Below, piece by piece: positions 20,801 to 28,407 of a stretch of 64,000 nucleotides of DNA. The notes under the pieces are model-generated. The model did not search any database, had not been told where the DNA came from, and worked only from the letters and a program-made list of their open reading frames with translations. The DNA lies in assembly GCF_011064825.1 (NCBI RefSeq), contig NZ_CP048751.1, positions 2,170,001-2,234,000 on the forward strand, read 5' to 3'. The stretch is from Brevundimonas mediterranea. Lineage in GTDB: Bacteria; Pseudomonadota; Alphaproteobacteria; Caulobacterales; Caulobacteraceae. Position 1 is the stretch's first letter. Each line of letters starts with the position of its first letter. A program made the translations under genes and the position numbers.

Positions 20801-20866
20801 GCCGCCCTGTCGGACGTGGTGGATTCCGGTCGGCGCGTCGTCGTCAGTCTGCGCAGCGTGTTCTAG
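17828..20866 (+). CDS. TonB-dependent receptor with STN signalling domain
   Basis: 1012 residues, outer membrane. A signal peptide (to about VSAAG) precedes an STN domain (FDVPAQPLAAALRALARQGRVQI to about residue 110), which would contact the FecR protein. A plug domain (DLPGMTVINTG...RGLNAEYNLSMINGV...GRADLDGDFIG) and a beta-barrel ending in Phe follow. The plug resembles the Xanthomonas/Caulobacter receptor group. It is clearly paralogous to the receptor at 21949-24708, which lacks STN. The barrel contains a Cys pair (FDTCGALYVNNLNC) matched in the paralogue. The ligand is unknown. Its stop shares CTAG with the convergent gene. Confidence 0.88.
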   Translation: MGCGGRHAFLRSVGGAVLAVAILPSSVSAAGRAPVFDVPAQPLAAALRALARQGRVQILFPAERLEGRRSRAVVGRFETARAFDLALADAGFAARRVDSRTFVIVARPRLSPPPPIEAPTADLEPIQVWGRRPEPGEIARRLATDLDAPTSVRSLSREDMERGGAQNLSEALGDLPGMTVINTGRSFIGGIDSASRGEGLYAAYRGLNAEYNLSMINGVSVAQGLPYSRGVQLNLLPPDAFQTVVVHKTGRADLDGDFIGAALDFQTPGPTDLSRSPWTAVTVGGRVETRARDYGESGLGETIRVEHGRRFGAAGQFGLYLAAAHEDRSFVNSELAGVMAAQNDRGWAYGVSGSAAGGAPDAENPQEGLVQTSLNVGVSSGRSRLQNYALALDWRAAPGLDLRLNATHAQARTEQNSTFSQVVSGAQSWIDDGSGVYRLSVRDLSTRVWYETNPDNVSLSTLSLKADAVSGRWRLTPYLFASRGESARPDHLEASAWINQNDGYNVGQTPRAFGGVTVQYRDGLPVPQWPQSVFDDLNQAGSVLVARRAGQRTEQFSEQMRYGGGFDLSFTPMQGPWRNLRIGAKLGRSDRDLTDRNWTNAFFGDIYQTAGLTWEALGIAKGTYAEVFPGLYDWSIPRIDHDRLEALFEANRTTESFDTCGALYVNNLNCNSQSGREIVQAVYVMATHATGAWETQFGLRQERARIVNRFWVLPDASEGETPGDWAANRSRYDMLLPSLNLSYRPNDRGVWRAAAWRSYSRPAFMQLGGGVRTETLDGVTTVTRGNPDLKSADAWNLDLSHQTWLPGGGALSLSAYAKQIDHYLYESGSSLDVGVVPDEAAVRVVMPRNGGRGDTRGLEMEWFQPLGDPFDLGGQASLDLNLSRQWSRVDLGQILGRSQPMLNAPEWLGNAELAYAQGRAAAYLSLNYTGAYLSAYDVLKAEGDWDNLWVRSVARLDARARWRFDERTRLDVIVTNLTGAYSYWAHVGRDGAALSDVVDSGRRVVVSLRSVF

Positions 20867-21885
20867 AAGCCGGCGGCCCGCAGGGCGCGCTCGACCCCGG
20901 CGTCGCCCTCGACATCCGACAGGGCCTTGATCCGGTCCGCGCCCAGGGTTTCCAGCATCGGATTGCGCAGGCGCGTCCGGTAAGCGGGACCGTCGGCGGC
21001 CGGATAGCCGAAGCGGGGCGCCAGCCGCGCCAGGGCGGCGTCGGCGGCATGGACCGCCGCCTCGGCATGAACCCAGTTGTCGTCGGCGGCGTTGCTGATC
21101 AGGCATTCGCGGGTCGGGACGGCAGGGACGGTCCAGGCGGTGCGCGAAATGATCGCCGCCGCTCGCAGCCAGTTCTGCACCGTCCGTTGGTCATCGCCGA
21201 TCGGTGCGGCATGGGCGCAGGCCTGGGCCAGAATCTCCGCTTCGGGCAGGCCGCGCGCCATCGCCTCGGCCAGACCCAGCACATGATGGGCGCCGGCCCC
21301 GGCGATCGGTCGTTCCGGCGGCAGGCTTCCGTCATCGTTCCACACCAGGACCAGGGCCTTGGCCCAATCGTGCCACAGGACGGCGGCGATCACCGCGTCG
21401 CGATCCACCGGCAGGCCGTCCTCGGCCTCATACAGATCGGCCAGGGCCAGGCCCAGGCGCAGGTTGAAGACTTCGTGATCGACTAGTCCGCCGGGCCAGT
21501 CGTGATGAGAGCCGGCGTTTCCGCCCGGCGCCGATTCCAAAGGCTGGGGCAGGGCGGGACAGGCCGCGCCGTCCGCCAGCGGCGGAAAGACCGTCAGGCG
21601 CTGAACCTCAGCCTGCACCCCATCGGCGGACGCGGGCATCAATCCGTCCGCCCGAAGCGCAGCCAAGATCACGTCTTCGTCGGCCGCCGTCAGACCCGCC
21701 CGGTGGCGGACGCAGGGCCGGGACTGCAGCCCCGCCAAAGTCTCTTCGCGCAGATGCGCATCGCTCAGTCCGCCCGCCGCCGCCCGCAATTCGTCCAGGG
21801 CCGCGAGGGTGCGCGGCGTCTGGGCGGCGGCGCTTTCGGCCCCGATCAGGACGATGAGCAGGGCGGCGGCGAGCGGGCGGATCAT
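20863..21885 (-). CDS. Exported HD-domain (metal-dependent phosphohydrolase-like) protein
   Basis: A 340-residue protein with a signal peptide (MIRPLAAALLIVLIGAESAA, then AQT), so probably periplasmic. The HD-type metal site is visible as HHDWPGGLVDHE, the HD pair in WHDWAKAL, AGAHHVLGL and ACAHAAP. HD phosphohydrolases usually act on phosphate esters in the cytoplasm; an exported one is unusual. It follows the second TonB receptor after 63 bp containing a terminator-like hairpin and is overlapped at its end by the first receptor. The inferred role is processing a phosphorylated ligand imported by these receptors; the substrate is unknown. Confidence 0.72.
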   Translation of the reverse strand: MIRPLAAALLIVLIGAESAAAQTPRTLAALDELRAAAGGLSDAHLREETLAGLQSRPCVRHRAGLTAADEDVILAALRADGLMPASADGVQAEVQRLTVFPPLADGAACPALPQPLESAPGGNAGSHHDWPGGLVDHEVFNLRLGLALADLYEAEDGLPVDRDAVIAAVLWHDWAKALVLVWNDDGSLPPERPIAGAGAHHVLGLAEAMARGLPEAEILAQACAHAAPIGDDQRTVQNWLRAAAIISRTAWTVPAVPTRECLISNAADDNWVHAEAAVHAADAALARLAPRFGYPAADGPAYRTRLRNPMLETLGADRIKALSDVEGDAGVERALRAAGF

Positions 21886-21904
21886 GAAAATCTCAAGGAA
21901 AGAA

Positions 21905-21936
21905 GGCCCGGCGCGCTGGGGAAAACGCGCCGGGCC
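21905..21936 (-). terminator. Hairpin between the second TonB receptor and the HD gene
   Basis: A perfect 11-bp stem, GGCCCGGCGCG paired with CGCGCCGGGCC, with a 10-base loop. On the minus strand it follows the receptor stop and is followed by a T-rich run leading to the HD gene's start. It could terminate or attenuate read-through. Confidence 0.65.
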
Positions 21937-21948
21937 CCCGAGCCGACG

Positions 21949-24708
21949 TCAGAAGTCGTACTTCAGCGTCAGCAGGGTGGTGCGGCCGGAGTTGACCACG
22001 TCCGAAAGCGCCAGGCTGTTCCGCCCGACGTGAGCCCAGTAGCTGTAGTCTTCGAACAGGTTGGACACCGACAGGTCCAGCATCACCCCGTTGTCGAAGG
22101 CATAGCCGGCGTGCAGGTCGGTCCGGCGGATCGGCCGGGTCCAGTAGTCCAGGCCGGCGACGCGATTGTAGGCCGTGACCGTCTCGCCCGAGTAGTTCCA
22201 GTTCAGGTCGAGCGTCAGGTTGCGCCAGGCGTAGTTCAGCTTGACGTTGGCCAGTTCGTCCGGCGCGTTCTGCATCCGGTGCTTCTCGCCGCCGCCGATG
22301 TCCACCTCGGTCCACTGACGGGTGTAGTTGACCCCGGCGCCGAGGCCCGAAAGCCAGCCGGGCAACATGTCGAAGGCCTGGTACAGCTGGATCTCGACGC
22401 CCTTGACGTAGCCGTCGCCGCCGTTGGTCGGCGAGACGATGGTCACGCGATCAAAGGTCTCGCCGTTGTATTCGGTCCCGCCTCCGTTCGGGCCTTCGTT
22501 CACAGTGGTCGAGCCGTTGTCATACATGTAGTCCGACAACTGCTTGTAGTAGCCGCCGACCATGGCGTAGCCGCCGAAGGCGTTGCTCCACTCGGCGGAG
22601 GTGTCGAAGTTCCAGGACTTCAGCGTCTTCAGATCGGGATTGCCGCGCGTGACGGTGATGGAGTTGTCGCCCCGTTCAGTCGTCTCCGATCCGCCCAGTT
22701 GAACCAGGGCCGGGCGCATGTAGGCGCGGGTGATCGAGGCCCGGTACACGGCGTCGCCGGTGGGACGATAGTTGACGAACAGGCTTGGCAGCCACTCATT
22801 GTATTCGGTCGAGTTGGACTCAAACCGCTTCGCCTTGTCGTCGTTGTTCCAGTAGGTGTTCTCGATCTGGCTGTGCTCGTAACGGAGGCCCGGAATGACC
22901 TCGACCGCGCCCATATCCCAGTTGCCGGTCACATAGGCGGCGGCGACATTTTCGTCGCCTTTCAGCGTGTTGCAGTTCAGGTAGCAGAGGTCGGCCGCGG
23001 CGGCCTCGGCGTCGAAATACTGGTTGAACAGTTCGACCAGACGGTCGTGGTTCACCTTCGGCGCCCGGATGCCGTAGAGACCCGGATAGGCCGAGTCGAA
23101 ATAGCCTTCGACCAGACCCAGTTCATCCCAGGTCACGCCGGCGCGGCCCAGCAGGTTGGCGAAATGATCGTTGGTCCAGTCGTGGCTGCTGACCCGGCGG
23201 TGACTCTCGACGTACTTCACCCCGGTCTTGACGTAGGACAGGGCGCCGCCGTCGAAATCGTACTGGGCGTCGAAACGGGCGCCGACCTTCTGCTGGTTCG
23301 AGAACTGCTCGGTGCGTTGGCCAGCCCGACGGGCCAGAAGGGCGGAGCCGGAGTTGTTGACCAGGTTCTGCTGCGCCGGGGTCAGCAGCGGGATCGGATA
23401 GCCGTCGGCGTCATAGCCGGCGAACAGGCCGCTGTAGGGCAGGATCGTGCCGGTGTTGTACTTGTCCGACTGGTTGTTGCGGATCGAGGCTTCGATATGG
23501 TCCGGCCGGTCATTGCCGCCATAGGAGTAGAAGATCGACGGCGACAGGGTCCAGGCGCCATGACGCTTCACGGCCCCGAAGGTCAGGGTGCTCAGGTCCG
23601 CGTCCTCGGGATTGGTCGTGTACCACATGCGCACTGACGAGTTGGTCAGGTTCAGGTCGTACAGGCCGGTCGCCGCGTTGGAGACGCGGGCGCGGTTCTG
23701 GATCAGCTGGTTCAGGGTCGAATTCTGCTGGGTCTCGGCGAAGGCGTAGGAGCCGCGCAGATAGACGTCCAGGCTGTCGTCGGCGCGCCAGTCCAGCGAG
23801 AAGTTTCCGCCGAAACGCTCGGTGTAACCGGTCGAGACGCCGACGTTCAGGCCGGTCAGGGCCAGGTTGGCTTCCTGGTCCATGCCCTCCGGATTGACGC
23901 CTGCGGCCGAATCCGTCGCCGAATGCAGATAGGCCCAACCGCCGTCGTTCTGGGCCGCCATCAGACCCGCGATCATGGAGTTGGCGAAGTTGCGCTTGTC
24001 GTAAAAGGCGCTGACATACAGGCCGAACTGGTCGCCCTGGCCGAAGCGGCGGGCGATCTCGCCGCTGACGCCGCCGCCCAGACCGTCTTCGTCATAATCG
24101 CGGGCGCGGCTCTCGACTCGGCCGGAGACCGACAGGGACGCATAGTCGTCGGCCATGCTGAAGGCCGAAGGCGTGACGAAGTTGATCGTGCCGCCGATCG
24201 CGTCGCCGTCCATATCGGCGGTCGAGTTCTTGTTGACCACGATGGTCTTCAGACCCGACGGCGGCAGCAGCGACAGCTGCACCTGGCGCGAATAGGGCAT
24301 GCCCTGGGCCGCGTTGACGCCGTTGATCAGGGCCAGGGTGAACTCGGAGTTCATGCCGCGGACGCCGACGAACATGCCTTCGCCGCGCGAGGCGCCGTCG
24401 ACGCCGCCGAAGAAGGAGTTGCCGGTGTTCTGGACGCTGACGCCCGGCAGCAGGGCCAGGGCCTCGGCGACGTTGTGAACCGCCGTATGTTCCAGGTCTT
24501 CGGCCGACATCACGCTGACGGCGTTGTCGCTGCGCATCTGGGTGCGCATGGCGTCGTTGCGCGTGCCGACGACGACGATTTCGCCGACCTCGGCGGTTTC
24601 GCTCGTGGCGGCTGTCCGGTCCTGAGCGGCGGCCTGCGCCGCTGCGACCATGGAGAATAGCGCCATCGATGACGCGAGAAGTCTTGTTTTGAATGAAAGA
24701 TTTTTCAT
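21949..24708 (-). CDS. TonB-dependent receptor, paralogue without STN domain
   Basis: 919 residues, outer membrane. The signal peptide ends near AQAAAQD, then a TonB-box-like GEIVVVGTRND, a plug domain (RGMNSEFTLALINGVNAAQG, STADMDGDAIGGTINFVTP) and a barrel ending LTLKYDF. The plug closely parallels that of the STN receptor at 17828-20866, and the Cys pair LCYLNC sits in the equivalent barrel loop. This suggests two receptors for related ligands. It is followed by a hairpin and the HD gene. The ligand is unknown. Confidence 0.9.
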   Translation of the reverse strand: MKNLSFKTRLLASSMALFSMVAAAQAAAQDRTAATSETAEVGEIVVVGTRNDAMRTQMRSDNAVSVMSAEDLEHTAVHNVAEALALLPGVSVQNTGNSFFGGVDGASRGEGMFVGVRGMNSEFTLALINGVNAAQGMPYSRQVQLSLLPPSGLKTIVVNKNSTADMDGDAIGGTINFVTPSAFSMADDYASLSVSGRVESRARDYDEDGLGGGVSGEIARRFGQGDQFGLYVSAFYDKRNFANSMIAGLMAAQNDGGWAYLHSATDSAAGVNPEGMDQEANLALTGLNVGVSTGYTERFGGNFSLDWRADDSLDVYLRGSYAFAETQQNSTLNQLIQNRARVSNAATGLYDLNLTNSSVRMWYTTNPEDADLSTLTFGAVKRHGAWTLSPSIFYSYGGNDRPDHIEASIRNNQSDKYNTGTILPYSGLFAGYDADGYPIPLLTPAQQNLVNNSGSALLARRAGQRTEQFSNQQKVGARFDAQYDFDGGALSYVKTGVKYVESHRRVSSHDWTNDHFANLLGRAGVTWDELGLVEGYFDSAYPGLYGIRAPKVNHDRLVELFNQYFDAEAAAADLCYLNCNTLKGDENVAAAYVTGNWDMGAVEVIPGLRYEHSQIENTYWNNDDKAKRFESNSTEYNEWLPSLFVNYRPTGDAVYRASITRAYMRPALVQLGGSETTERGDNSITVTRGNPDLKTLKSWNFDTSAEWSNAFGGYAMVGGYYKQLSDYMYDNGSTTVNEGPNGGGTEYNGETFDRVTIVSPTNGGDGYVKGVEIQLYQAFDMLPGWLSGLGAGVNYTRQWTEVDIGGGEKHRMQNAPDELANVKLNYAWRNLTLDLNWNYSGETVTAYNRVAGLDYWTRPIRRTDLHAGYAFDNGVMLDLSVSNLFEDYSYWAHVGRNSLALSDVVNSGRTTLLTLKYDF

Positions 24709-24958
24709 CGACCGCAGTCCCTGAACCGGAGCTGAGATATGCCCCCAAGCTGAGAGACGCGGTCGGCCGCACGACGCGCCGAAACTTTATGAATGCTTCA
24801 CAATGAACACGCCCAGGCTGATCTTGGCGGCGGCGGTTCGTTGCAACCCGGTCGTGGGGGCGCGCCACTGCGTGCAGTGACGACGGCGAAAACGGGGGCC
24901 GGGTGTCAGGGCGTCGTCAGTTTCGACCTGCAGATTTCCGTCCGAACGGAGATCCGCC

Positions 24959-25687
24959 ATGTCAGCCCACCCCACGCCTTCGATAAGAACCGTAAAAGTC
25001 TGGGATCCGGGCGTGCGCCTGTTCCATTGGACGCTGGTCGCCTCGGTCGCCTTGGCCTTCCTGTCCTCGGAAGAGGACAGCGCGCTGTCCGCCTGGCATG
25101 TTCCGGCAGGATGGGTGGCAGCTGTCCTGATCGCTTTCAGACTGGTATGGGGAGCTGTCGGCGGCGAACATGCGCGGTTCTCGAACCTGATCCGGCCGTC
25201 CAGGATGGCGGGGCACGTCAAGGGTCTGTTTGCAGGCCGGGTCCATGCGTCCATGGGCCATAATCCGCTGGGCGGGATCGCGGTCCTGGGGTTGCTGGCC
25301 CTGACGGCCGCGACCGTCTTCACCGGGGCGACGGGCGGCGAGGATACGCATGAGGTCATCGGCTACGTCTTGCTGGCGATGATCGCCCTGCACGTCGTGG
25401 CGGTGGTCGTAATGTCGATCCTGTCGCGTGACAATCTGATCCGCGCGATGGTCACCGGCCGAAAGACGACTGTCCATTTCCCCGACGCCCAGGACGCCGC
25501 GCCGCCCGCCCGCGTGGCTGTGCCCCTGGCGGTTCTGGTCGTCGCGGGGTCCGCCTATGCCGCCACCCGGATGGACCCGGGCGCCTTTACGCCGGGCGCG
25601 CGCGTTGAAGCGGGTGAAACGGGAGAGGCCGATCAGAAGCGTGAAAGGGGCGAGGGCGACGGGGCGGGGGAAGCGGACGAGGACTGA
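24959..25687 (+). CDS. Cytochrome b561/b6-type membrane protein
   Basis: 242 residues with about four membrane helices. VKVWDPGVRLFHWTL opens the family (the His is a likely haem ligand), followed by SAWHVPAGWVAAVLIAFRLVWG, GHNPLGG and HEVIGYVLLAMIALHVVAVV, each carrying His residues expected to bind two b haems. It probably passes electrons between quinone and a periplasmic partner. The start has GGAG seven bases upstream. The C-terminus is a charged, Glu-rich tail (GETGEADQKRERGEGDGAGEA). No partner is adjacent. Confidence 0.85.
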   Translation: MSAHPTPSIRTVKVWDPGVRLFHWTLVASVALAFLSSEEDSALSAWHVPAGWVAAVLIAFRLVWGAVGGEHARFSNLIRPSRMAGHVKGLFAGRVHASMGHNPLGGIAVLGLLALTAATVFTGATGGEDTHEVIGYVLLAMIALHVVAVVVMSILSRDNLIRAMVTGRKTTVHFPDAQDAAPPARVAVPLAVLVVAGSAYAATRMDPGAFTPGARVEAGETGEADQKRERGEGDGAGEADED

Positions 25688-25715
25688 GGACGTCCCGCCC
25701 GCGCCCTCCTGTTTT

Positions 25716-26417
25716 TCAGACCACAGTTCCGAACAGGTGGCCGATCCCTGCGGTCACCGCCATGGCCAGGGCGCCCCAGAAGGTGACGCGCATGACCGCC
25801 TTGCCGACGCCCGCGCCCCCGGCCTGGGCGCCGAGCCCCCCCAGCAGCGCCAGGCCGATCAGGGCGGAGCCGGACACCAGGGCGACCAGCAGAGAACGGG
25901 GCGAGACCAGCACGACCGCGAGCGGCAGAATGGCGCCGAGCGAGAAGGTGGCCGCCGAGGTCAGGGCCGCCTGGATCGGACGGGCGGTGGTTTGTTCCGA
26001 AATGCCCAGCTCGTCCCTGGCGTGGGCGCCCAGGGCGTCGTGAGCCATCAGCTGCCGGGCGACCTCCAGCGACACCGCCTCATCGACGCCCCGGCTGCGA
26101 TAGATGCCGGCCAGTTCGCGGGTTTCGGCCTCCGGGTCCGCCGCCAGTTCGGCTGTTTCACGCGCCAGATCGGCGTTCTCGGTGTCGGACTGGGAGCTGA
26201 CGGAGACATATTCGCCGGCCGCCATGGACATGGCGCCGGCGACCAGGCCGGCGACGCCGGCGACCAGGATTCCGGTCTTGCCGGTCTGTGCGGCGGCCAC
26301 GCCGACGATCAGGCTGGCGGTCGAGACCAGGCCGTCATTGGCGCCCAGCACGGCGGCGCGCAGCCAGCCGATGCGCGCGACCAGATGGCGTTCGGCGTGG
26401 CGTTCAAGTCTGCTCAT
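25716..26417 (-). CDS. VIT1/CCC1-family iron or manganese transporter
   Basis: 233 residues. The family pattern is clear: WLRAAVLGANDGLVSTASLIVGVAAA, then AGLVAGAMSMAAGEYVSVSSQ, a charged middle segment with several Glu, and three further membrane helices ending FWGALAMAVTAGIGHLFG. These proteins move Fe2+ or Mn2+ across membranes. Its ATG overlaps the stop of the upstream kinase by 4 bp, so it is the third gene of a response regulator-kinase-transporter operon, which suggests control by that two-component system. Confidence 0.9.
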   Translation of the reverse strand: MSRLERHAERHLVARIGWLRAAVLGANDGLVSTASLIVGVAAAQTGKTGILVAGVAGLVAGAMSMAAGEYVSVSSQSDTENADLARETAELAADPEAETRELAGIYRSRGVDEAVSLEVARQLMAHDALGAHARDELGISEQTTARPIQAALTSAATFSLGAILPLAVVLVSPRSLLVALVSGSALIGLALLGGLGAQAGGAGVGKAVMRVTFWGALAMAVTAGIGHLFGTVV

Positions 26418-27442
26418 GGTCGGTTCCTGTCTGCAGAAGGAAAGGCGAGGATCAGCTCAGCCTGGTTCGGCCGCGTCGCGATACGGCCACCATGGGCCGC
26501 CATTATGCGTGCGACAATGGCCAGTCCCAGTCCCGCGCCGCTGGGGCTGGCGTGATCGCCCCGGCGATATCTCTGGCTCAGCGCGGCGAGCCGTTCCGGC
26601 GCGAGCCCGGACCCGCCGTCGATCACCGCAAGCCGTGCGCCGGGACCCGCCGTCACCGTGACCACGCCCCCGGGCGGGGTGACCCGCAACCCGTTCTCGA
26701 CCAGATTCCGCAGCGCGGCGGCGACTGCCTCGCGACGGCCCTCGACGACTGCGGCGTCATTGATCTCCAAGGCCAGGGCCTTGTCTTCGTCGATGGCTAG
26801 CGCGGCGTATTGCGAGACGACTTCCGTCGCGATCTCGCTCAGATCGACCGCCGCCGCCGCCGCCGGCGCGGCCGCCTGGGCATCCAGTTGCGCCAGGATC
26901 AGCAGCTGATCGACCAGGCGAGACAGGGCCGAAACATCCCGCTTCAGTCTCTGCCCGTCCGGGGAATCCAGTCTGTCGAGTTCCAGGGCCAGAACCGCCA
27001 GCGGCGTCCTCAGTTCATGGGCGACGTCGGCGGCGAAGGCCTCCTGGCGCGTCGCCGCCTCGTCGAGCCGCGCCAGCAGGCCGTTGACCGCGTCCGCGAA
27101 CCCGGTGGCTTCGGCCGGAAAGTCGTGAGCCTCGACCCGAAACCCCTTGTCCGCCGCCTGGGCGGCCTCGATGCGTTCTCCCGCCAAGGCGAGGGGACGC
27201 AGAGACGAACGGATCACCCACAGGGTCGCCAGGCCCATGGGGACGATCAGCACCAGCAGGGGCGTCACGACGTGATCAGCCACCTCGTTTGCAATGCCGA
27301 CGAACCGGATTTCGTCGCGCCGGGCGCGGGAAGACAGGCCGTATTCCAACCCGACGAACAGCAACAGGACGCAGCCCCCGATCAGGCTCATCAGGGCGAA
27401 GCCGAGCGTCAATCGCTGAAAAATGGACGGCGGCCGGCTCAA
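26414..27442 (-). CDS. Sensor histidine kinase, QseC/TctE-like
   Basis: 342 residues: membrane helix (LTLGFALMSLIGGCVLLLFVG), short periplasmic loop, second helix (LLVLIVPMGLATLWVI), HAMP-like region, HisKA with His in AADVAHELRTPLAVL and HATPase (LRNLVENGLRVTPPGG, GAGLGLAIV). The best start is TTG overlapping the response regulator stop (TTGA); an upstream extension lacks kinase features. The short periplasmic domain is typical of metal- or peptide-sensing kinases. Paired with the adjacent regulator and VIT transporter. Confidence 0.88.
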   Translation of the reverse strand: MSRPPSIFQRLTLGFALMSLIGGCVLLLFVGLEYGLSSRARRDEIRFVGIANEVADHVVTPLLVLIVPMGLATLWVIRSSLRPLALAGERIEAAQAADKGFRVEAHDFPAEATGFADAVNGLLARLDEAATRQEAFAADVAHELRTPLAVLALELDRLDSPDGQRLKRDVSALSRLVDQLLILAQLDAQAAAPAAAAAVDLSEIATEVVSQYAALAIDEDKALALEINDAAVVEGRREAVAAALRNLVENGLRVTPPGGVVTVTAGPGARLAVIDGGSGLAPERLAALSQRYRRGDHASPSGAGLGLAIVARIMAAHGGRIATRPNQAELILAFPSADRNRP

Positions 27443-28116
27443 GCGACGGCGTCCCGCATCAGATAGCCCAGGCCCCGGACCGTATGCAGCACCCCGGTGC
27501 AGCCGGCGTCGTCCAGCTTGCGCCGCAACCGCGAGACGGCCATCTCGACGGCGTTGGGCGTGACCGGTTCGTTGAAAGCATACAGCGACTCTTCCAGGGA
27601 GCCCCGTGTGACGACCGAACCCGCCCGACGCATCAGGGTCTCCAGCAGATCGCCCTCGCGGCGCGACAGGTCGATGGGGACGTCGCCATGCGCCGCCTGG
27701 CGAGCGGCGACATCGAACCGCAGCCCGCCCACTTGAAGAACCGGCGCCATGCGACGGCCCGGCCGACGCAGGATCGCCCGGCACCGCGCCGACAGCTCCG
27801 CTGCGTCGAAAGGCTTGACCAGATAGTCGTCCGCCCCGGCGTCCAGGCCGGTGACCCGATCCTCCAGCCCGCCGCGCGCGGTCAGGACCAGGATCGGCGT
27901 CAGGTCGGCGGCCCGCCGAAGCGCCCGCACCCAGTCCAGGCCGTCGCCGTCCGGCAGGCCCAGGTCGAGCAGGATGAGATCATAGGCGGCGCTGGCGACC
28001 GCGTCCGTCGCGCCTGCGATGTCCCGGCGCCAGTCCACCACGAAGCCGTCGCGGGACAGACCTTCCCTCAGCAGGTCGCCCAGCCGCGCTGTGTCTTCAA
28101 CGAGAAGGAGACGCAT
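27439..28116 (-). CDS. OmpR-family response regulator
   Basis: A 225-residue regulator with receiver (MRLLLVEDTARLGDLLREGL, phospho-Asp in LILLDLGLPDGDG, Lys in YLVKPFDAAEL) and winged-helix DNA-binding domain (LSRREGDLLETLMRR...VEMAVSRLRRKLDDAGC). The start is placed at MRLLLVED by family convention; an ATG nine bases earlier is a fair alternative. First gene of the operon with the kinase and VIT transporter; the usual role is activation of that operon, inferred here. Confidence 0.88.
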   Translation of the reverse strand: MRLLLVEDTARLGDLLREGLSRDGFVVDWRRDIAGATDAVASAAYDLILLDLGLPDGDGLDWVRALRRAADLTPILVLTARGGLEDRVTGLDAGADDYLVKPFDAAELSARCRAILRRPGRRMAPVLQVGGLRFDVAARQAAHGDVPIDLSRREGDLLETLMRRAGSVVTRGSLEESLYAFNEPVTPNAVEMAVSRLRRKLDDAGCTGVLHTVRGLGYLMRDAVA

Positions 28117-28367
28117 GATCGACATCCGTTCCACCGGCGATCCGCATCCTGCCGACAGTCATCGACATGACCGGATTTTTCCGCCGACGCCAGCGCTCAA
28201 CGCAGGTGGCCGGCGCCTGCAAGGTCGCCGGGAGCCATGAAGGGAGCAGGATCTTCTTCATGGGCGCTCCGGGAAGGGGGTGGCACGGGCCGGGCGCAGG
28301 CGCGCGGCGGCGTCAGACTGGCCATCGAACCTGACATCAACCTGACGCCCTTTACAGCCGGGCGACC

Positions 28368-28393
28368 GAGGGGGCGGGTCGTCGCGCCCCCTC
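28368..28393 (-). terminator. Terminator-like hairpin after the alternative oxidase gene
   Basis: A 9-bp stem, GAGGGGGCG with CGCCCCCTC, and an 8-base loop, 15 bp after the oxidase stop. No T run follows, so it could be a rho-independent terminator only weakly. Confidence 0.4.
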
Positions 28394-28407
28394 CATCACC
28401 CCTTTCT

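Noticed and set aside
24866..24879. CACTGC-GT-GCAGTG dyad upstream of the cytochrome b gene
   Set aside because: A perfect short dyad, but alone, and with no regulator or second copy to support a function.
24793..25263. 156-codon frame before and over the cytochrome b gene
   Set aside because: It overlaps the cytochrome b gene in another frame and shows no recognisable feature.
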